Of a DNA stretch of 64,000 nt, positions 31,682-41,155 are shown in pieces. The position numbers were made by a program, and so were the translations under genes. The DNA comes from VXRD01 sp965242535 (GTDB taxonomy: Bacteria > Latescibacterota > UBA2968). The notes beneath the pieces are model-generated. The model was given only the letters and a program-made list of their open reading frames with translations, did not search any database and had not been told where the DNA came from. The stretch lies in contig OZ251458.1 of assembly GCA_965242535.1 (NCBI GenBank), positions 4,154,001 to 4,218,000 of the forward strand. The letters are read 5' to 3'. Each line of letters begins with the position of its first letter. Positions within the stretch are counted from its first letter, which is position 1.

Positions 31682-32092
31682 GTTGAGATGAATGTGTCGT
31701 TTGTGTAGTTGCGGGAAAAAGAGAAACGGTTCTTCCGCAAAGTGCTCGCATTCTTCGCGCGGGGGTGCGATGCGTGCGTCCTCGCAATTTTCGAGAAATT
31801 CCAACTGTTCTCGCGCTTGGGCAAGGCTGTCGCTCAAAAGGCGAAAATCATCCACGGGAAGCACCAGCGTTGTCGACGCGTAATTGACCGTCATGTGAGA
31901 CGCCTCGACATCGCCCTGCTCGAGCTGGCGGTGCATCTCAAAAATCGATTGGCACAATTTTGCAAAGCACGCGCGGCACATGCCGAGATTGACATAGCCA
32001 TAAAAGAGACACAGGTGGTCTTCGTTCCAGCGATAGACGCAAATCGGTTGTGTGCCTTCGGTATTGTTCACCAAAATTTGTGCGTTGTTCAC
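31679..32092 (-). CDS. Hypothetical protein (137 aa), last gene of iron operon
   Basis: Begins at GTG 32092 behind a GGAGGCCCCTACC ribosome site; ATG-initiated extension upstream would overlap the PepSY gene. The product has four cysteines near the N-terminal part (ICVYRW, HLCLFYG, MCRACFAKLC), then a helical segment and an acidic region with EECEHFAEEPFLFFPQ. No known family; the Cys pattern may bind metal. It lies 22 bp from the PepSY gene in the same direction and is probably co-regulated with the iron operon. Confidence 0.65.
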   Translation of the reverse strand: MNNAQILVNNTEGTQPICVYRWNEDHLCLFYGYVNLGMCRACFAKLCQSIFEMHRQLEQGDVEASHMTVNYASTTLVLPVDDFRLLSDSLAQAREQLEFLENCEDARIAPPREECEHFAEEPFLFFPQLHKRHIHLN

Positions 32093-32114
32093 GGTAGGGG
32101 CCTCCGAATGGTCG

Positions 32115-33746
32115 TCACGACGCGGCGTTTCGCCAGGCGCGCCACAAAAAACAGAACCAACTGACGATGACGCCGATAGTGAGGGTCGAGAAAATCGCGA
32201 TTGTCCACCACACACCCGGCGGTGCATCGGGCAAAGCGGGGGCAACCGGCGGGCCGGGAATCGCGGCGGGCGCTCGAAAGACGGCTTTGTCAGCGGTCTC
32301 ATCCCACCTCGTGATTTGCAGTTGAAGCGGGGCATGGGGCTCGGCCGTCAGGGTAGCTGTTGGGGCGAATGCCGTTCCCGTCATCGAGATGGATTCGCCT
32401 CCGGATTCGCCGATGGAAACCCGCTTGTAATTTGGAAAGCCCGCGCCCAAAAATTTTGCGGCGAGTCGCATGCCTTCTCGCGGATCGCACGGCACGGCAC
32501 ACGTCATTTTTATCCGATAGGGGCCAACGGATCGCTCGGCGATGACGACGGGCGGCGCGGTTTGCGTGCCGTACTCGTAAATGCCTTCAAGTGTGGAGAA
32601 GATCGCCACGATGAGATATGCCAGCGTGAGAATGGCGGCCACAGTCGCGCCGCGCAACCTCTGTGCGGGGTTTGGCTTGGCGCGCACCACCCATAGGTAC
32701 GCGCCTGCCAAAATCGAAAACGACAGGGCCATGCCAAAAATGAACCAGATGATTTTGGTCGCGAGGCCGCCGAAATACCCAAAGTGCAGGGGATCGGCCA
32801 AGTCCGTGACGAGGGGGATGACCGCGAGATCCGCGCTGTGTTGTATGGCGATAACTTCGCCGCTAAAGGGGTGCAGCAGCACTTTGTTGGCGCGGTCTCT
32901 GACGAGTGGATTGCCCGCTTGGCCATCCAAATAGACCGGCGCGCCAATGCGGTTCGGCATCCGCAGGGATCGGATGGTCAGGCCGGGAAACGCGGCTCGG
33001 GCGCGTTTTGCGTATTCGTTGGGCGCGAGCAAGGGCGGTTGCGCGCCGTAACTGCCGAGGGAGGTTTTATCGACTTGCGGCAAGGGCGGCGGCAGCAGTG
33101 CTCTGTAATTGTCTGCGGCTTGAAAACACACTTCGACGAAGTAGAACACGCCCGTGGCCGCGATCAGCAGGACAAAGAGAAAAACCCATATTCCCGTGGT
33201 TTTGTGCAGGTCTGACCAACGCCTGCGCGGCCCTTTGTCCGTACGCAACGCGAATAATTGCGCGCGCCAACCCTTGTAAAAACAAATCCCAGCCAGCCCG
33301 GATGCGAATAGGGCAAACCCCGTGAGGGTGACGAGGGTGATGCCGCGCGTGCCGTCGAAAAAACGGCGGTGAAAGGATCGGAAGAACCGTTGCACATTGA
33401 AAAAACCGGTCTGCCCTTTCAGCGCGCCGGTATGGGGATCGAGATAGACTTTGCGCGTTTGCCCCGTCGCGGCGGAGACATAGGCCAAGGCGGCAAACCC
33501 ATCCGCGATGGGCGCGTACACGCCCAAAACGCGCCTATCGGGAAATTCATCGCCCACGGTATCGTACATCGCGGTCCAATCGTAGGGCGCGTCGCGGGTT
33601 TCGGCGCGCATGTCCGGGTTGATCATCCAGTCCATTTCATGGGATAGGGTGGCAAAGGATCCGGAAAAGCAGACCACAAAAAGCAGCAAGCCAATATTGA
33701 GCCCCAACCAGCCGTGCAGGCGAAAAAGTATCTTGCGCCAATTCAT
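32115..33746 (-). CDS. PepSY-associated transmembrane protein (iron-uptake reductase-like)
   Basis: The 543-residue inner-membrane protein starts at ATG 33746 (MNWRKILFRLHGWLGLNIGL). It has the N-terminal PepSY_TM pattern RLHGWLGLNIGLLLF and FSGSFATLSHEMDWM, a TM segment near FALFASGLAGICF, then WSDLHKTTGIWVFLFVLLIA, and more spans towards the C-terminus, with periplasmic PepSY loops between. Such proteins occur next to siderophore TonB receptors and are thought to reduce or process ferric siderophore. It lies directly downstream of the TonB receptor in the iron operon. Confidence 0.88.
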   Translation of the reverse strand: MNWRKILFRLHGWLGLNIGLLLFVVCFSGSFATLSHEMDWMINPDMRAETRDAPYDWTAMYDTVGDEFPDRRVLGVYAPIADGFAALAYVSAATGQTRKVYLDPHTGALKGQTGFFNVQRFFRSFHRRFFDGTRGITLVTLTGFALFASGLAGICFYKGWRAQLFALRTDKGPRRRWSDLHKTTGIWVFLFVLLIAATGVFYFVEVCFQAADNYRALLPPPLPQVDKTSLGSYGAQPPLLAPNEYAKRARAAFPGLTIRSLRMPNRIGAPVYLDGQAGNPLVRDRANKVLLHPFSGEVIAIQHSADLAVIPLVTDLADPLHFGYFGGLATKIIWFIFGMALSFSILAGAYLWVVRAKPNPAQRLRGATVAAILTLAYLIVAIFSTLEGIYEYGTQTAPPVVIAERSVGPYRIKMTCAVPCDPREGMRLAAKFLGAGFPNYKRVSIGESGGESISMTGTAFAPTATLTAEPHAPLQLQITRWDETADKAVFRAPAAIPGPPVAPALPDAPPGVWWTIAIFSTLTIGVIVSWFCFLWRAWRNAAS

Positions 33747-33844
33747 TTTAGACCTAGAGAAAGAGACGAACAGATGAAACGGGATCCAACCGACCACCGC
33801 AGGGACAGGCCCCATGCGTCCTCGCCCGCTTTTCTAAAGCGTTT

Positions 33845-34155
33845 GGTCCGAAAGCATCGTGGGTTGCCTCCGATGCGTTGGCTACGCCTGTGCCTACGGC
33901 GTGCGGCGACCTACTTTTTTTCAACAGCAAAAAAAAAGTAGGCGAGCGGGGTACAACTGCCCCAGCAGTTCAAAAATGCCGCTCTCAAACGCCGAGGGGC
34001 TTGCACAGCGCAAAGCGCTTTTGTAGCAGAACGACATGCGCCAGCCTGCGAAGTGGGTTGCAAGATGGATGTTGGTTGCGAGACGGACTTGCGCGCTGTG
34101 CCCGATAGCTTTGTTTGATGGGGTTTTGCGATGGCACGTTTGGCGATGGCTTTTC
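33845..34155. repeat. Dispersed repeat C, copy 1 (311 bp)
   Basis: Closely matches 45759-46069, starting GGTCC-AAGCATCGTGGGTTGCC and containing CCTACTTTTTTT...AAAAAGTAGG (hairpin 33910-33942), TTTTGTAGCAGAAC and GACTTGCGCGCTGTGCCCG. The AGCGGGGTACAACTGCCCCAG module lies just after the hairpin here, but about 50 bp later in copy 2, so the copies are rearranged relative to each other. Confidence 0.85.
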
Positions 34156-34270
34156 TGAAGGACGGTGGAACGGCAAAGCGATCCCGATAATGAATGAGTT
34201 GATACAAATGGGGTCAAATACGAGAGCCATCCACATCGGCATCGGCCATGGATCCAACCGACCACCGTAG

Positions 34271-34292
34271 GGACAGGCCCCCGTGCCTGTCC
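34271..34292. repeat. GGACAGGC palindrome, copy 10
   Basis: GGACAGGC-N6-GCCTGTCC, preceded by CCACCGTAG. Confidence 0.9.
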
Positions 34293-34342
34293 TCGTGCTC
34301 AACTAGGACCACGGCACAATCCGCCAATCCCTATAATGATAG

Positions 34343-34364
34343 GGACAGGCCCCCGTGCCTGTCC
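34343..34364. repeat. GGACAGGC palindrome, copy 11
   Basis: GGACAGGC-N6-GCCTGTCC, 72 bp from copy 10, next to the 3' end of the TonB receptor gene. Confidence 0.9.
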
Positions 34365-34388
34365 TCTCAACCCTTGAGCAGTCGGCGA

Positions 34389-36791
34389 TCAGAAACGGTA
34401 GCGGATGGTCGCGTCAAAGCTCCTCGGCGTGCCGCGAAACCCGCCGATGCGGCCGCCATACCCCCCGGGAAAGTATTCTTCGTCGAACAGGTTGTGCAAG
34501 TTGATGGCGATGTCGAATCGGTCATACCCGATAAAAACCGCGCCATTGGCGACGAAGTACGCGGGCAAGTTATCCCCGATGGCGCGGGTGGCGCGCTCGC
34601 TGAGATAACTGCCCCCCAAGGCAAAACCCAACGAGATGGCGCGTAAGGGCGGCAGGTCGTAGCGCGACCAAAACCCGATGGCGTTTTTGGGGTTGTTCGG
34701 ATTGGCTCGCCCGACGTTGGCCGGGTCCGTGTCTTTGGTGATTTCGGCTTTGAGGCTGTGTGCAAAGCTGCCGTGTACGCGCCAGCGATCCGCGAGGAGG
34801 CCCGCGATGTCCAGTTCAAATCCCCTGCTTTGAATCTCGCCGACCTGAACCCTGCGATCCGGCATGGCTTCGGGCGGGTTGGCATCGCGGAGAATGACGT
34901 TTTCCTTGGTGATGTGATACAGCGCGAGGGTGGTATTGAAACGGCCGTCTAAGAATGTCGATTTCGCGCCGCCCTCTAGGGTCCAACTGTTTTCCGGATC
35001 AAAGGGGCCGCCGTATCGGTCGGGGTCAAATGTGTAGCTGGAACTGACTGGTTCGAATCCCTCGCTGTAGCTCAAATAGGTCGAGATCGACGGAATGGGT
35101 TTGAACACGGCGCCGCCGCGCAAGGACCAATGGGCGTCGCTCGCCCGATTATTCGATCCGCTTTCGGCTTTGTCTTCAAAGCCGTCATAACGCAGGCCGA
35201 GCAACGCATTGAGCTTGTCGCCAAAGTCGATTTGGTCTTGCAAATAGAACCCAAAGGCCGAGATGCGGTTGTTGAGGCGCGTGGTCAACTGCGAGATGCC
35301 CTGCGGGATATCCGCGCCGTAATAGGAAAATTTGAGGGGGTTGTTTTCCGGCGCGAACACCGGGCGAAAGATATCGATGTTGGGCACCGGCCCGCCCCGG
35401 CTGGAATCCCGCGCGGTCGCAAAGCGGTAAAGCCCTTCCGTGAGGGTGTATTCCACGCCCGACAGCACCGTGTGCGCGGTCGATGCGACAGCGAGATCGC
35501 AGATCAGATTTGCGTTGGCCGTGCGCTGTTGTTTTTCGCGGTATTGATCGCGAAATTCGCGCAACATCGTTTTGCCATCGGCGAGCAGGCCCCGCGGTTC
35601 GTGGTATTCCTGCCGCCGTTGGTTGGTCAAATAGCTGGCCGATGCGTCGATTTTTAAGCGATCCGAAAACCGATGATCGGCGCGCAAGCGATAGGTATAG
35701 GCTTCGATGCCGATAAAATCGTCGGGTTCGTTGACCGTGTAATCGAGGGGGAGATCGACGAGTTCGCCGTCGAAAAACGGGACTCCCCGATTGCGGTGGC
35801 CCTCGTTCAGTTCGTCAAACCATTCGCCTGCTAGGGCGATGGACGTGCGGTCCGTGGGCAACCACGTGAAGGCCGCGTCAAAAAATGAGTGGATGAATTG
35901 TTCGTGGCGGCGGAAGCCATCGTCATTGGCATGGCCTGCGTTGATGAAGTAGAGCAGTTTGCCAAAACCGGGCGTCGCGGACAAGGGGCCTGTGGAAGAA
36001 AAGTTGGCTTGAGATTTGGAATAAGATCCCAAGACGAGTTTGAGTTCGTTTTTTCGCCGCGCACTGGGGCGTTTGGTGATGACGTTGATAAATCCACCGG
36101 GGCGCGATTGCCCGTAGAGCGCGCCCGCGGGGCCTTTGACCACTTCAATGCGCGCTACATTGTCCAATCGCATTCTGTGAAAAAATCCATGCACTTGGTT
36201 GAGGCCGTTTTGCTTGACCGCGCCATCTCCCGTGGTGCGAAAGCCGCGCATGTTAAAATCGAGATATTCGCTGAAGGGATTGACGCCGCTCACGTTTTGC
36301 AGCACATCGGTGAGGTACGTCAGCCCCTGGTCCTCGACGAGGTCGCCATTGATGATTTGGACGGACTGGGGCAAGTCGCGCAAAGCGGCGTTGGTGCGCG
36401 TTGCGGTGGTGCGGTCCGAGGCATACCCCTCTTCGACGACTGTAATTTCATCGAGGATATACGGGGTGGCTTCGATGAGGGTGATCGCGATCGCGGGTAC
36501 GGGTCCCGTAACGGACACGGGCCGCGCGACGGTTTTGTAACCCACGCAGCTCGCGATGAGGACGTGGTCGCCACGCGGCACATTGGAAATGACAAAGCGA
36601 CCCCGCCGATCTGTCGCCGCGCCCAAGCGCGTGTTTTTAAGCGCGATGTTCACGCCGGGCAGGGGATTGTCGTCGCGATCGGAAACCAGGCCGCGAACCG
36701 CATGGGTTTGCGCGAGGGCAGGCGTTGAGGAACTTGCGAAAATGGCGATAGCCAAACTGAACGAAAAAAAGAAACGCGAGAGAGTTGACAC
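34389..36791 (-). CDS. TonB-dependent siderophore receptor
   Basis: Outer-membrane gated porin, 800 residues. It starts at GTG 36791 behind ACGGAGGATACC, better placed than ATG 36815. The signal peptide STLSRFFFSFSLAIAIFASS ends at AQ. A carboxypeptidase-regulatory-like domain follows (VRGLVSDRDDNPLPGVNIAL), then the plug (NAALRDLPQSVQIINGDLVE and VLQNVSGVNP), and a 22-strand barrel with RIEVVKGPAGALYGQSRPGG and the C-terminal aromatic end SFDATIRYRF. The FhuA/FpvA-type ferric siderophore group is the best fit. It is the central gene of the iron operon. Confidence 0.93.
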   Translation of the reverse strand: MSTLSRFFFSFSLAIAIFASSSTPALAQTHAVRGLVSDRDDNPLPGVNIALKNTRLGAATDRRGRFVISNVPRGDHVLIASCVGYKTVARPVSVTGPVPAIAITLIEATPYILDEITVVEEGYASDRTTATRTNAALRDLPQSVQIINGDLVEDQGLTYLTDVLQNVSGVNPFSEYLDFNMRGFRTTGDGAVKQNGLNQVHGFFHRMRLDNVARIEVVKGPAGALYGQSRPGGFINVITKRPSARRKNELKLVLGSYSKSQANFSSTGPLSATPGFGKLLYFINAGHANDDGFRRHEQFIHSFFDAAFTWLPTDRTSIALAGEWFDELNEGHRNRGVPFFDGELVDLPLDYTVNEPDDFIGIEAYTYRLRADHRFSDRLKIDASASYLTNQRRQEYHEPRGLLADGKTMLREFRDQYREKQQRTANANLICDLAVASTAHTVLSGVEYTLTEGLYRFATARDSSRGGPVPNIDIFRPVFAPENNPLKFSYYGADIPQGISQLTTRLNNRISAFGFYLQDQIDFGDKLNALLGLRYDGFEDKAESGSNNRASDAHWSLRGGAVFKPIPSISTYLSYSEGFEPVSSSYTFDPDRYGGPFDPENSWTLEGGAKSTFLDGRFNTTLALYHITKENVILRDANPPEAMPDRRVQVGEIQSRGFELDIAGLLADRWRVHGSFAHSLKAEITKDTDPANVGRANPNNPKNAIGFWSRYDLPPLRAISLGFALGGSYLSERATRAIGDNLPAYFVANGAVFIGYDRFDIAINLHNLFDEEYFPGGYGGRIGGFRGTPRSFDATIRYRF

Positions 36792-37009
36792 GATGGTATC
36801 CTCCGTATTGATCATCCATTGGGTTTGAACGCTCGGCACGGTGCGCGACAAAATGCACCGCGACAGATACAACTCCATTTTTCGTTTGGACATCCGCGGC
36901 ATGCGATTTATTTTTTGGACACGTCGCACCTCCTTTGGGGTGTGGCTCTCTGCCATCGGTTTTCTGCTTGACGGGCGATAACCGGTGGCATTTTTCGTTT
37001 GTGGCATTC

Positions 37010-38395
37010 CTACAGCGAGCGCAGAAACGCGATGAGGGCGTCTCGGTCTGCTTTGGACAGGTTTCGGACCGCCTCGCGCGATTTTTCGCCTTCGCCTCCG
37101 TGGAACATAATGGCTTCGAGCAGCGTTGCCGCGCGCCCATCGTGCAAATAGGCCGGGACGCCGTTGACGGTTTCCGTTAAGCCAATGCCCCACAGCGGCG
37201 GCGTTTTCCACTCGCGGCCCGTGGCTTCGAAGTCCGGGCGGCGATCGGCGAGGGCGTCGCCCATGTCGTGGAGCAGCAAATCGGTGTACGGGTGGATGGT
37301 TTGACCGGAGAGGGACGCGATGCCGTGACTGCCCGTTCGAAATGTGGGCGTGTGGCAAGCGGCGCAACCGGTCGATTCAAACAGGGATTCGCCGCGCAGG
37401 GCTTGCGGGTCGTCCCAATCGCGGCGCGCGGGCACGGCCAGGGTTTGGATGTAAAAGGTGGTGACGTCCAGCGTCGTTTGGCCGATTTCCGGATCGTCAT
37501 CCCGGCCGTCGTGTTGGGGTTGCCCCCACACCGATTCGCGTGGGAAATAGGGGTTGGTCACGCCCATGTCTTCGTTGTACGCGCCTGCGGTTTGTTGCAA
37601 AATATCGGGATTGTTGGCTTTTAAGCCAAAGCGCCCGAGTTCCATTTGCCCGGTTCGGAAATTGTACGCGTAATTGGGCCGTCCGGATATGCCATCGCCA
37701 TCGGCGTCCGAGGGATCGGCCAAGGCGAGAATATCGGCTTCGGAAATGGCTTCGAGCAAGCCGCGGCCAAACACGGGCGGGGCCATGCGCGCCGATAATA
37801 GCACGCCCGCGGGCAGGGGTTGGTACGGCGTGACGATGGCGTAGAGCGGGTGTTTTAGGCGAACCTCTGTGCCATCGGATAGGGTTTCCACGGTTTCGTA
37901 AAAGTCGACTCGAATCCGCGCTTCGGGGGCGACGCCAAAATTTGCGCGGTCGCCGATTTGCGTCCCAAAGCCCGGCACGGGCACAGGGCCGCCGTGCGCG
38001 GTGAATCCGGGCAGGCTGACGCGCATGAGCATCGAGCCGACAAAGGGCGGTTCAGACCCGAACGCGCCGCGGCCGCGACCATCGCGCAAATGGCATCCGA
38101 CGCAAGACGTTTGGCTAAACACGGGGCCGACGCCGGGATTCACATCGGCAGGTGGGGTGACAAAGACCTGTTCAAACGCGAGATCGCCCGCAAAAAACTT
38201 GTCGAGTTCGCCGGGCGAAAGCGTCGGAATCGGCATTTCAAACGCTTGGCTGGAGGCGTCAAAAACCGTGGCATCCCCCCCGGACAAAGCTTTGTCCGGA
38301 GAGGGCTGCGCGGGCGCGACCGGATTGTCCTTACCGCATGCCCAAAGGCACAGCACTGCGGTAAGGACAAAAAAAATGTGGGGATTGAGTTTCAT
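37010..38395 (-). CDS. Di-haem DUF1111 thiol oxidoreductase-like lipoprotein
   Basis: The 461-residue secreted lipoprotein has a signal ending VLCLWACGKDN (lipobox Cys). Two CxxCH haem motifs are visible: SCVGCHLRDG near residue 97-105 and GCAACHTPTF near residue 346. Length and the FAGDLAFEQVFVTPP start match the DUF1111 di-haem family that is regularly adjacent to imelysin genes in iron-uptake loci (IrpAB-like pair). It may oxidise or reduce iron at the cell envelope. It is 31 bp from imelysin and 218 bp before the TonB receptor. Confidence 0.92.
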   Translation of the reverse strand: MKLNPHIFFVLTAVLCLWACGKDNPVAPAQPSPDKALSGGDATVFDASSQAFEMPIPTLSPGELDKFFAGDLAFEQVFVTPPADVNPGVGPVFSQTSCVGCHLRDGRGRGAFGSEPPFVGSMLMRVSLPGFTAHGGPVPVPGFGTQIGDRANFGVAPEARIRVDFYETVETLSDGTEVRLKHPLYAIVTPYQPLPAGVLLSARMAPPVFGRGLLEAISEADILALADPSDADGDGISGRPNYAYNFRTGQMELGRFGLKANNPDILQQTAGAYNEDMGVTNPYFPRESVWGQPQHDGRDDDPEIGQTTLDVTTFYIQTLAVPARRDWDDPQALRGESLFESTGCAACHTPTFRTGSHGIASLSGQTIHPYTDLLLHDMGDALADRRPDFEATGREWKTPPLWGIGLTETVNGVPAYLHDGRAATLLEAIMFHGGEGEKSREAVRNLSKADRDALIAFLRSL

Positions 38396-38426
38396 CTTGC
38401 CAATCTCTTGAACGATCCCGTCCCGC

Positions 38427-39497
38427 TTACTGTTCTGCCAATACCAGCGGCAAAATATCGCCTTCGAGCGTTTGTTGCACGGTCGCTATCGCCTGTTGGG
38501 CCGCGGTGATCTGCGGGCCGTCCGTGGTCAGCGCGTCTCGGAATGGGAAGGAAATTCTGCCAATTTCCGCAATGGCCGTCTGAATCTCGGTTTGGAATCG
38601 CCGGTCGAGCGCGGAGTCTTTGCCCCTGACAAATTCGTCGAGTCCTACGGCTTCCACATTGTACCCGCCCATGTACACGTTTTGAATGCTGCGGATGTTG
38701 TCTTGAAAGTCGAGGAGCGAGTTGTAGCTGAATTGCGATTCCACCAAGCGCGTATCCCGTTCGGTAAAGGGATCGGCAATTTTGCCATTTCCGACTTCGT
38801 CTGCAATGCCCACCATGCCGTTGATCATTTCCTGCACGGCGGCGACTTGCGAGGTGTACGCGCTGCTGCCCGCGCCGGCATTGACCACTTGGGCGCGGAA
38901 ATTTCCGTCAGACGCGATCCAACTCGTGTGCAACGACACCGCCGCATCTTGGAGCAACTCAGACGCCGCGATCAAATAATCGTATTGGCGGTCCGTGAAA
39001 TCCGCAATGGTCTTGCTGCCGCCCTCGTCAAAGAGCAAAAATTCAATGGTGTGAAACCCCTTGAGCTCGTTTTCGAGATTATTGACGTAATCCTTGGTCA
39101 GGGGGGTTGCGATATCCAAAACGCTCTGGAGATCCGTGCGGTTGACCGGCCATGAGTCCAGCGCGGGATCGAAGCCCTCAAAGTCCACCGGGCCGAACAA
39201 AAAGCCCTCGCTCTTTTCCCACGGGGAACGCGAATTCACCCATTTTGCGCGGGCAGTCGATAACGTGGCGGGCGATGGATTGGTCCTCAAATTTTGCACG
39301 GCGGTGAGGAGTTCCGTGGCCTTGTCGGACAGGTCTTTGTACGTCGGGATGACCGTTTTATCCGCAAAGTCGGTCAAGATCGGCGAGAAGTCGTACGCGG
39401 GATCGGGTTCCGGATCCGGCGCGACTGGATTTGCGTCATCGCTGCTGCACGCGGCGAGGGCGAAGATGATTCCAAAGAAAAGTTTAACGCGGTTCAT
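38427..39497 (-). CDS. Imelysin-family iron-regulated lipoprotein
   Basis: The 356-residue protein opens MNRVKLFFGIIFALAACSSD, a lipoprotein signal with the lipobox Cys in LAACSSD. It has the imelysin core of two four-helix bundles and the GxHxxE signature as GFHTIEFLLFDEG near residue 146-158. Imelysin/EfeO-like proteins bind iron or haem in the periplasm during uptake, and the family is not a protease despite the old name. It lies between the porin-like gene and the DUF1111 gene, with gaps of 17 and 31 bp. Confidence 0.93.
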   Translation of the reverse strand: MNRVKLFFGIIFALAACSSDDANPVAPDPEPDPAYDFSPILTDFADKTVIPTYKDLSDKATELLTAVQNLRTNPSPATLSTARAKWVNSRSPWEKSEGFLFGPVDFEGFDPALDSWPVNRTDLQSVLDIATPLTKDYVNNLENELKGFHTIEFLLFDEGGSKTIADFTDRQYDYLIAASELLQDAAVSLHTSWIASDGNFRAQVVNAGAGSSAYTSQVAAVQEMINGMVGIADEVGNGKIADPFTERDTRLVESQFSYNSLLDFQDNIRSIQNVYMGGYNVEAVGLDEFVRGKDSALDRRFQTEIQTAIAEIGRISFPFRDALTTDGPQITAAQQAIATVQQTLEGDILPLVLAEQ

Positions 39498-39514
39498 GCT
39501 GATCCTCCAAAGCG

Positions 39515-40744
39515 TTAGAATTGAAAACCGAGTGCGAAACTCGCGGTGTTTTCACCATTGAAATTTGCGGCGCCCAACCGGCGCATGGCATAGTCGCCTT
39601 TGAGGACGACCGCATGGCCCATGGCATAGTTGACGCCGACCGTATAAACCCGGCGGTTAAAGCGCGGGTTGTCGAAAAACTCGGGGGGTGTTTCGGCCAT
39701 CGTGTCGTAGGCGTCAAAGCGAAAAAACAGGTGGCATTGTTCCTCCTTGCGCGAGGTAAAAAAGGGCAGGATGTCGTAACCGACTTCGGCGTACAGCGCG
39801 TACGCGGCGCTCGCGACGGGCGTCCTCAACACGTCGAGGTTGTTGGACAAGGTGCGGTTGCGAGTGCTGACGATCGCCGCGTTTTGCAGATGGCCGTAGA
39901 GGTACATGCCCTGTGCGCGGAGGCGGTTGTACCGAAGCACGGCGTGGATGTCGAAAATGGATACGTGGGCGTCCGCGTCTTTCATGTCGGGTTTGGGGCG
40001 GTTGTCCGCGCTGTTGCCGCGATAGCCCGATACGCCGAGGGTCATCCCCTCCGCGAGGCGGTAGTCCAACCGCGCCGCGAGGGCCATGTTGGATGCGCGC
40101 ACGTCTTCAAAGCGCGTTTGGTGCCCGCCCACAATCCACTGTTGCGAACTAAAGCCCGTGGCGTCTAAGCCGTTGACGAGTTGGACCCGATAGCGCAAGC
40201 GATGGACCTCGCCGTTGATTTCGATGCCGGTTTCGTGCCAGATCGCGGGAATGACAGCGGCCTCGGATTCGGGGCGGCGCGTGCCGAAAAAGTCCAGGGG
40301 ATGGTATCGCTCTGTGGTGAGGCCCACCCCGACGTAGAAATGGCCCAAGCGGATGTTGAAGGCGTCGCCAAATTCGCGCTCGACGTAGAGTTCTTCGAGG
40401 ACGATTTCGCCGCCCTTTTCCACTTCGGTTTCGTATTCGCCAAATTCCTCGTATTCGATTTCGAGGGCGCCGCCCGTGCCGCCGTGCTCGATTTCCACTT
40501 CGGCTTCGAGTTCGACGCCGCGCAGCAGATGGGTTTCCAATTCGAGGGACAGCCGCGCGATGTCGATGGTGGCGCGGCTATCGGACGGTGAACCCGCCGG
40601 GCCGCTCTTTTGGTCGGGGCCGTAATCGAAATGCGAGTAGATGAGCTCCCCGTATCCCGTGAGTTTGAATTTGGACTCATCGGCTGCAATACTCGCGGGC
40701 AACGCGAGTGCGAAACAGATGCTGCGAAAAAAACCTTTATTCAT
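39515..40744 (-). CDS. Outer-membrane porin-like beta-barrel protein
   Basis: The 409-residue product begins with signal peptide MNKGFFRSICFALALPASIA and continues as alternating strands with the C-terminal aromatic FALGFQF typical of outer-membrane barrels. Blocks RLSLELETHLLRGVELEAEV and LYVEREFGDAFNIRLGHFYV resemble phosphate-selective porin O/P-like proteins. A notably acidic loop EYEEFGEYETEVEKGGE may attract cations. It is the first gene of the iron operon, so it may form the uptake channel. The precise substrate is unknown. Confidence 0.85.
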   Translation of the reverse strand: MNKGFFRSICFALALPASIAADESKFKLTGYGELIYSHFDYGPDQKSGPAGSPSDSRATIDIARLSLELETHLLRGVELEAEVEIEHGGTGGALEIEYEEFGEYETEVEKGGEIVLEELYVEREFGDAFNIRLGHFYVGVGLTTERYHPLDFFGTRRPESEAAVIPAIWHETGIEINGEVHRLRYRVQLVNGLDATGFSSQQWIVGGHQTRFEDVRASNMALAARLDYRLAEGMTLGVSGYRGNSADNRPKPDMKDADAHVSIFDIHAVLRYNRLRAQGMYLYGHLQNAAIVSTRNRTLSNNLDVLRTPVASAAYALYAEVGYDILPFFTSRKEEQCHLFFRFDAYDTMAETPPEFFDNPRFNRRVYTVGVNYAMGHAVVLKGDYAMRRLGAANFNGENTASFALGFQF

Positions 40745-40904
40745 AGACCTCCCTCAAAGTGATGAAAAAACGAGTTATCGCGCGGGGAATCGCCGATGGC
40801 CGGGCGCGTCAGAACGATCCCCTTTTTTATTCCTCGACTTATATCGGTCGGGCGAACGGGCATTGAAACGGCAGATGGTTTTTTGGATTTGGCGATTCAC
40901 CAAT

Positions 40905-40924
40905 TTGTTTTACTAATAAAACAA
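40905..40924. promoter_or_regulatory. Palindromic operator at the iron-operon promoter
   Basis: Inverted repeat TTGTTTTA-N4-TAAAACAA lies just downstream of the -10 box, over the predicted start of transcription, so a bound protein would block initiation. It does not match a textbook Fur box exactly. A metal-responsive repressor is inferred from the genes it controls. Confidence 0.55.
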
Positions 40925-40932
40925 TCAGACAG

Positions 40933-40961
40933 ACAATAAAACATATGTTAAAACTTGTCAA
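40933..40961 (-). promoter_or_regulatory. Promoter of the iron-acquisition operon
   Basis: A perfect TTGACA -35 box (40961-40956), 17-bp spacer and TATTGT -10 box (40938-40933). It reads towards the porin-like gene with a leader of about 180 nt to ATG 40744. Confidence 0.75.
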
Positions 40962-41155
40962 CAATTTTTTCGGGAAAGCGATTTCGGATGAAAATACAAG
41001 GCGATGCGACTCGTTTTGCCGACTGCGAGAATCTCGAGGCCGGGTGGATCCTGTTGTGCCGCGAGCGGCTATCGCAGATCCGTTCCGCTACGCCTACCGC
41101 ACATAAAACGGCAAACCGCTTGACTTCACGATTGGAACTGTAAATATTGGGCAAC
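40962..41155. other. Gene-free upstream region of folB
   Basis: No gene is supported. On the plus strand TTGACT (41120-41125) and AATATT (41143-41148) with 17-bp spacing could be the folB promoter. That would leave almost no leader before ATG 41156. Confidence 0.4.

Larger units (their letters stand above)
33747..34388. repeat. Gene-free region: dispersed repeat C copy 1 and two palindromes
   Basis: Holds the first 311-bp copy of repeat C (33845-34155), a degenerate palindrome near 33803-33822, and full palindromes at 34271-34292 and 34343-34364. No gene is supported. It splits the PepSY gene from the TonB receptor gene. Confidence 0.8.
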
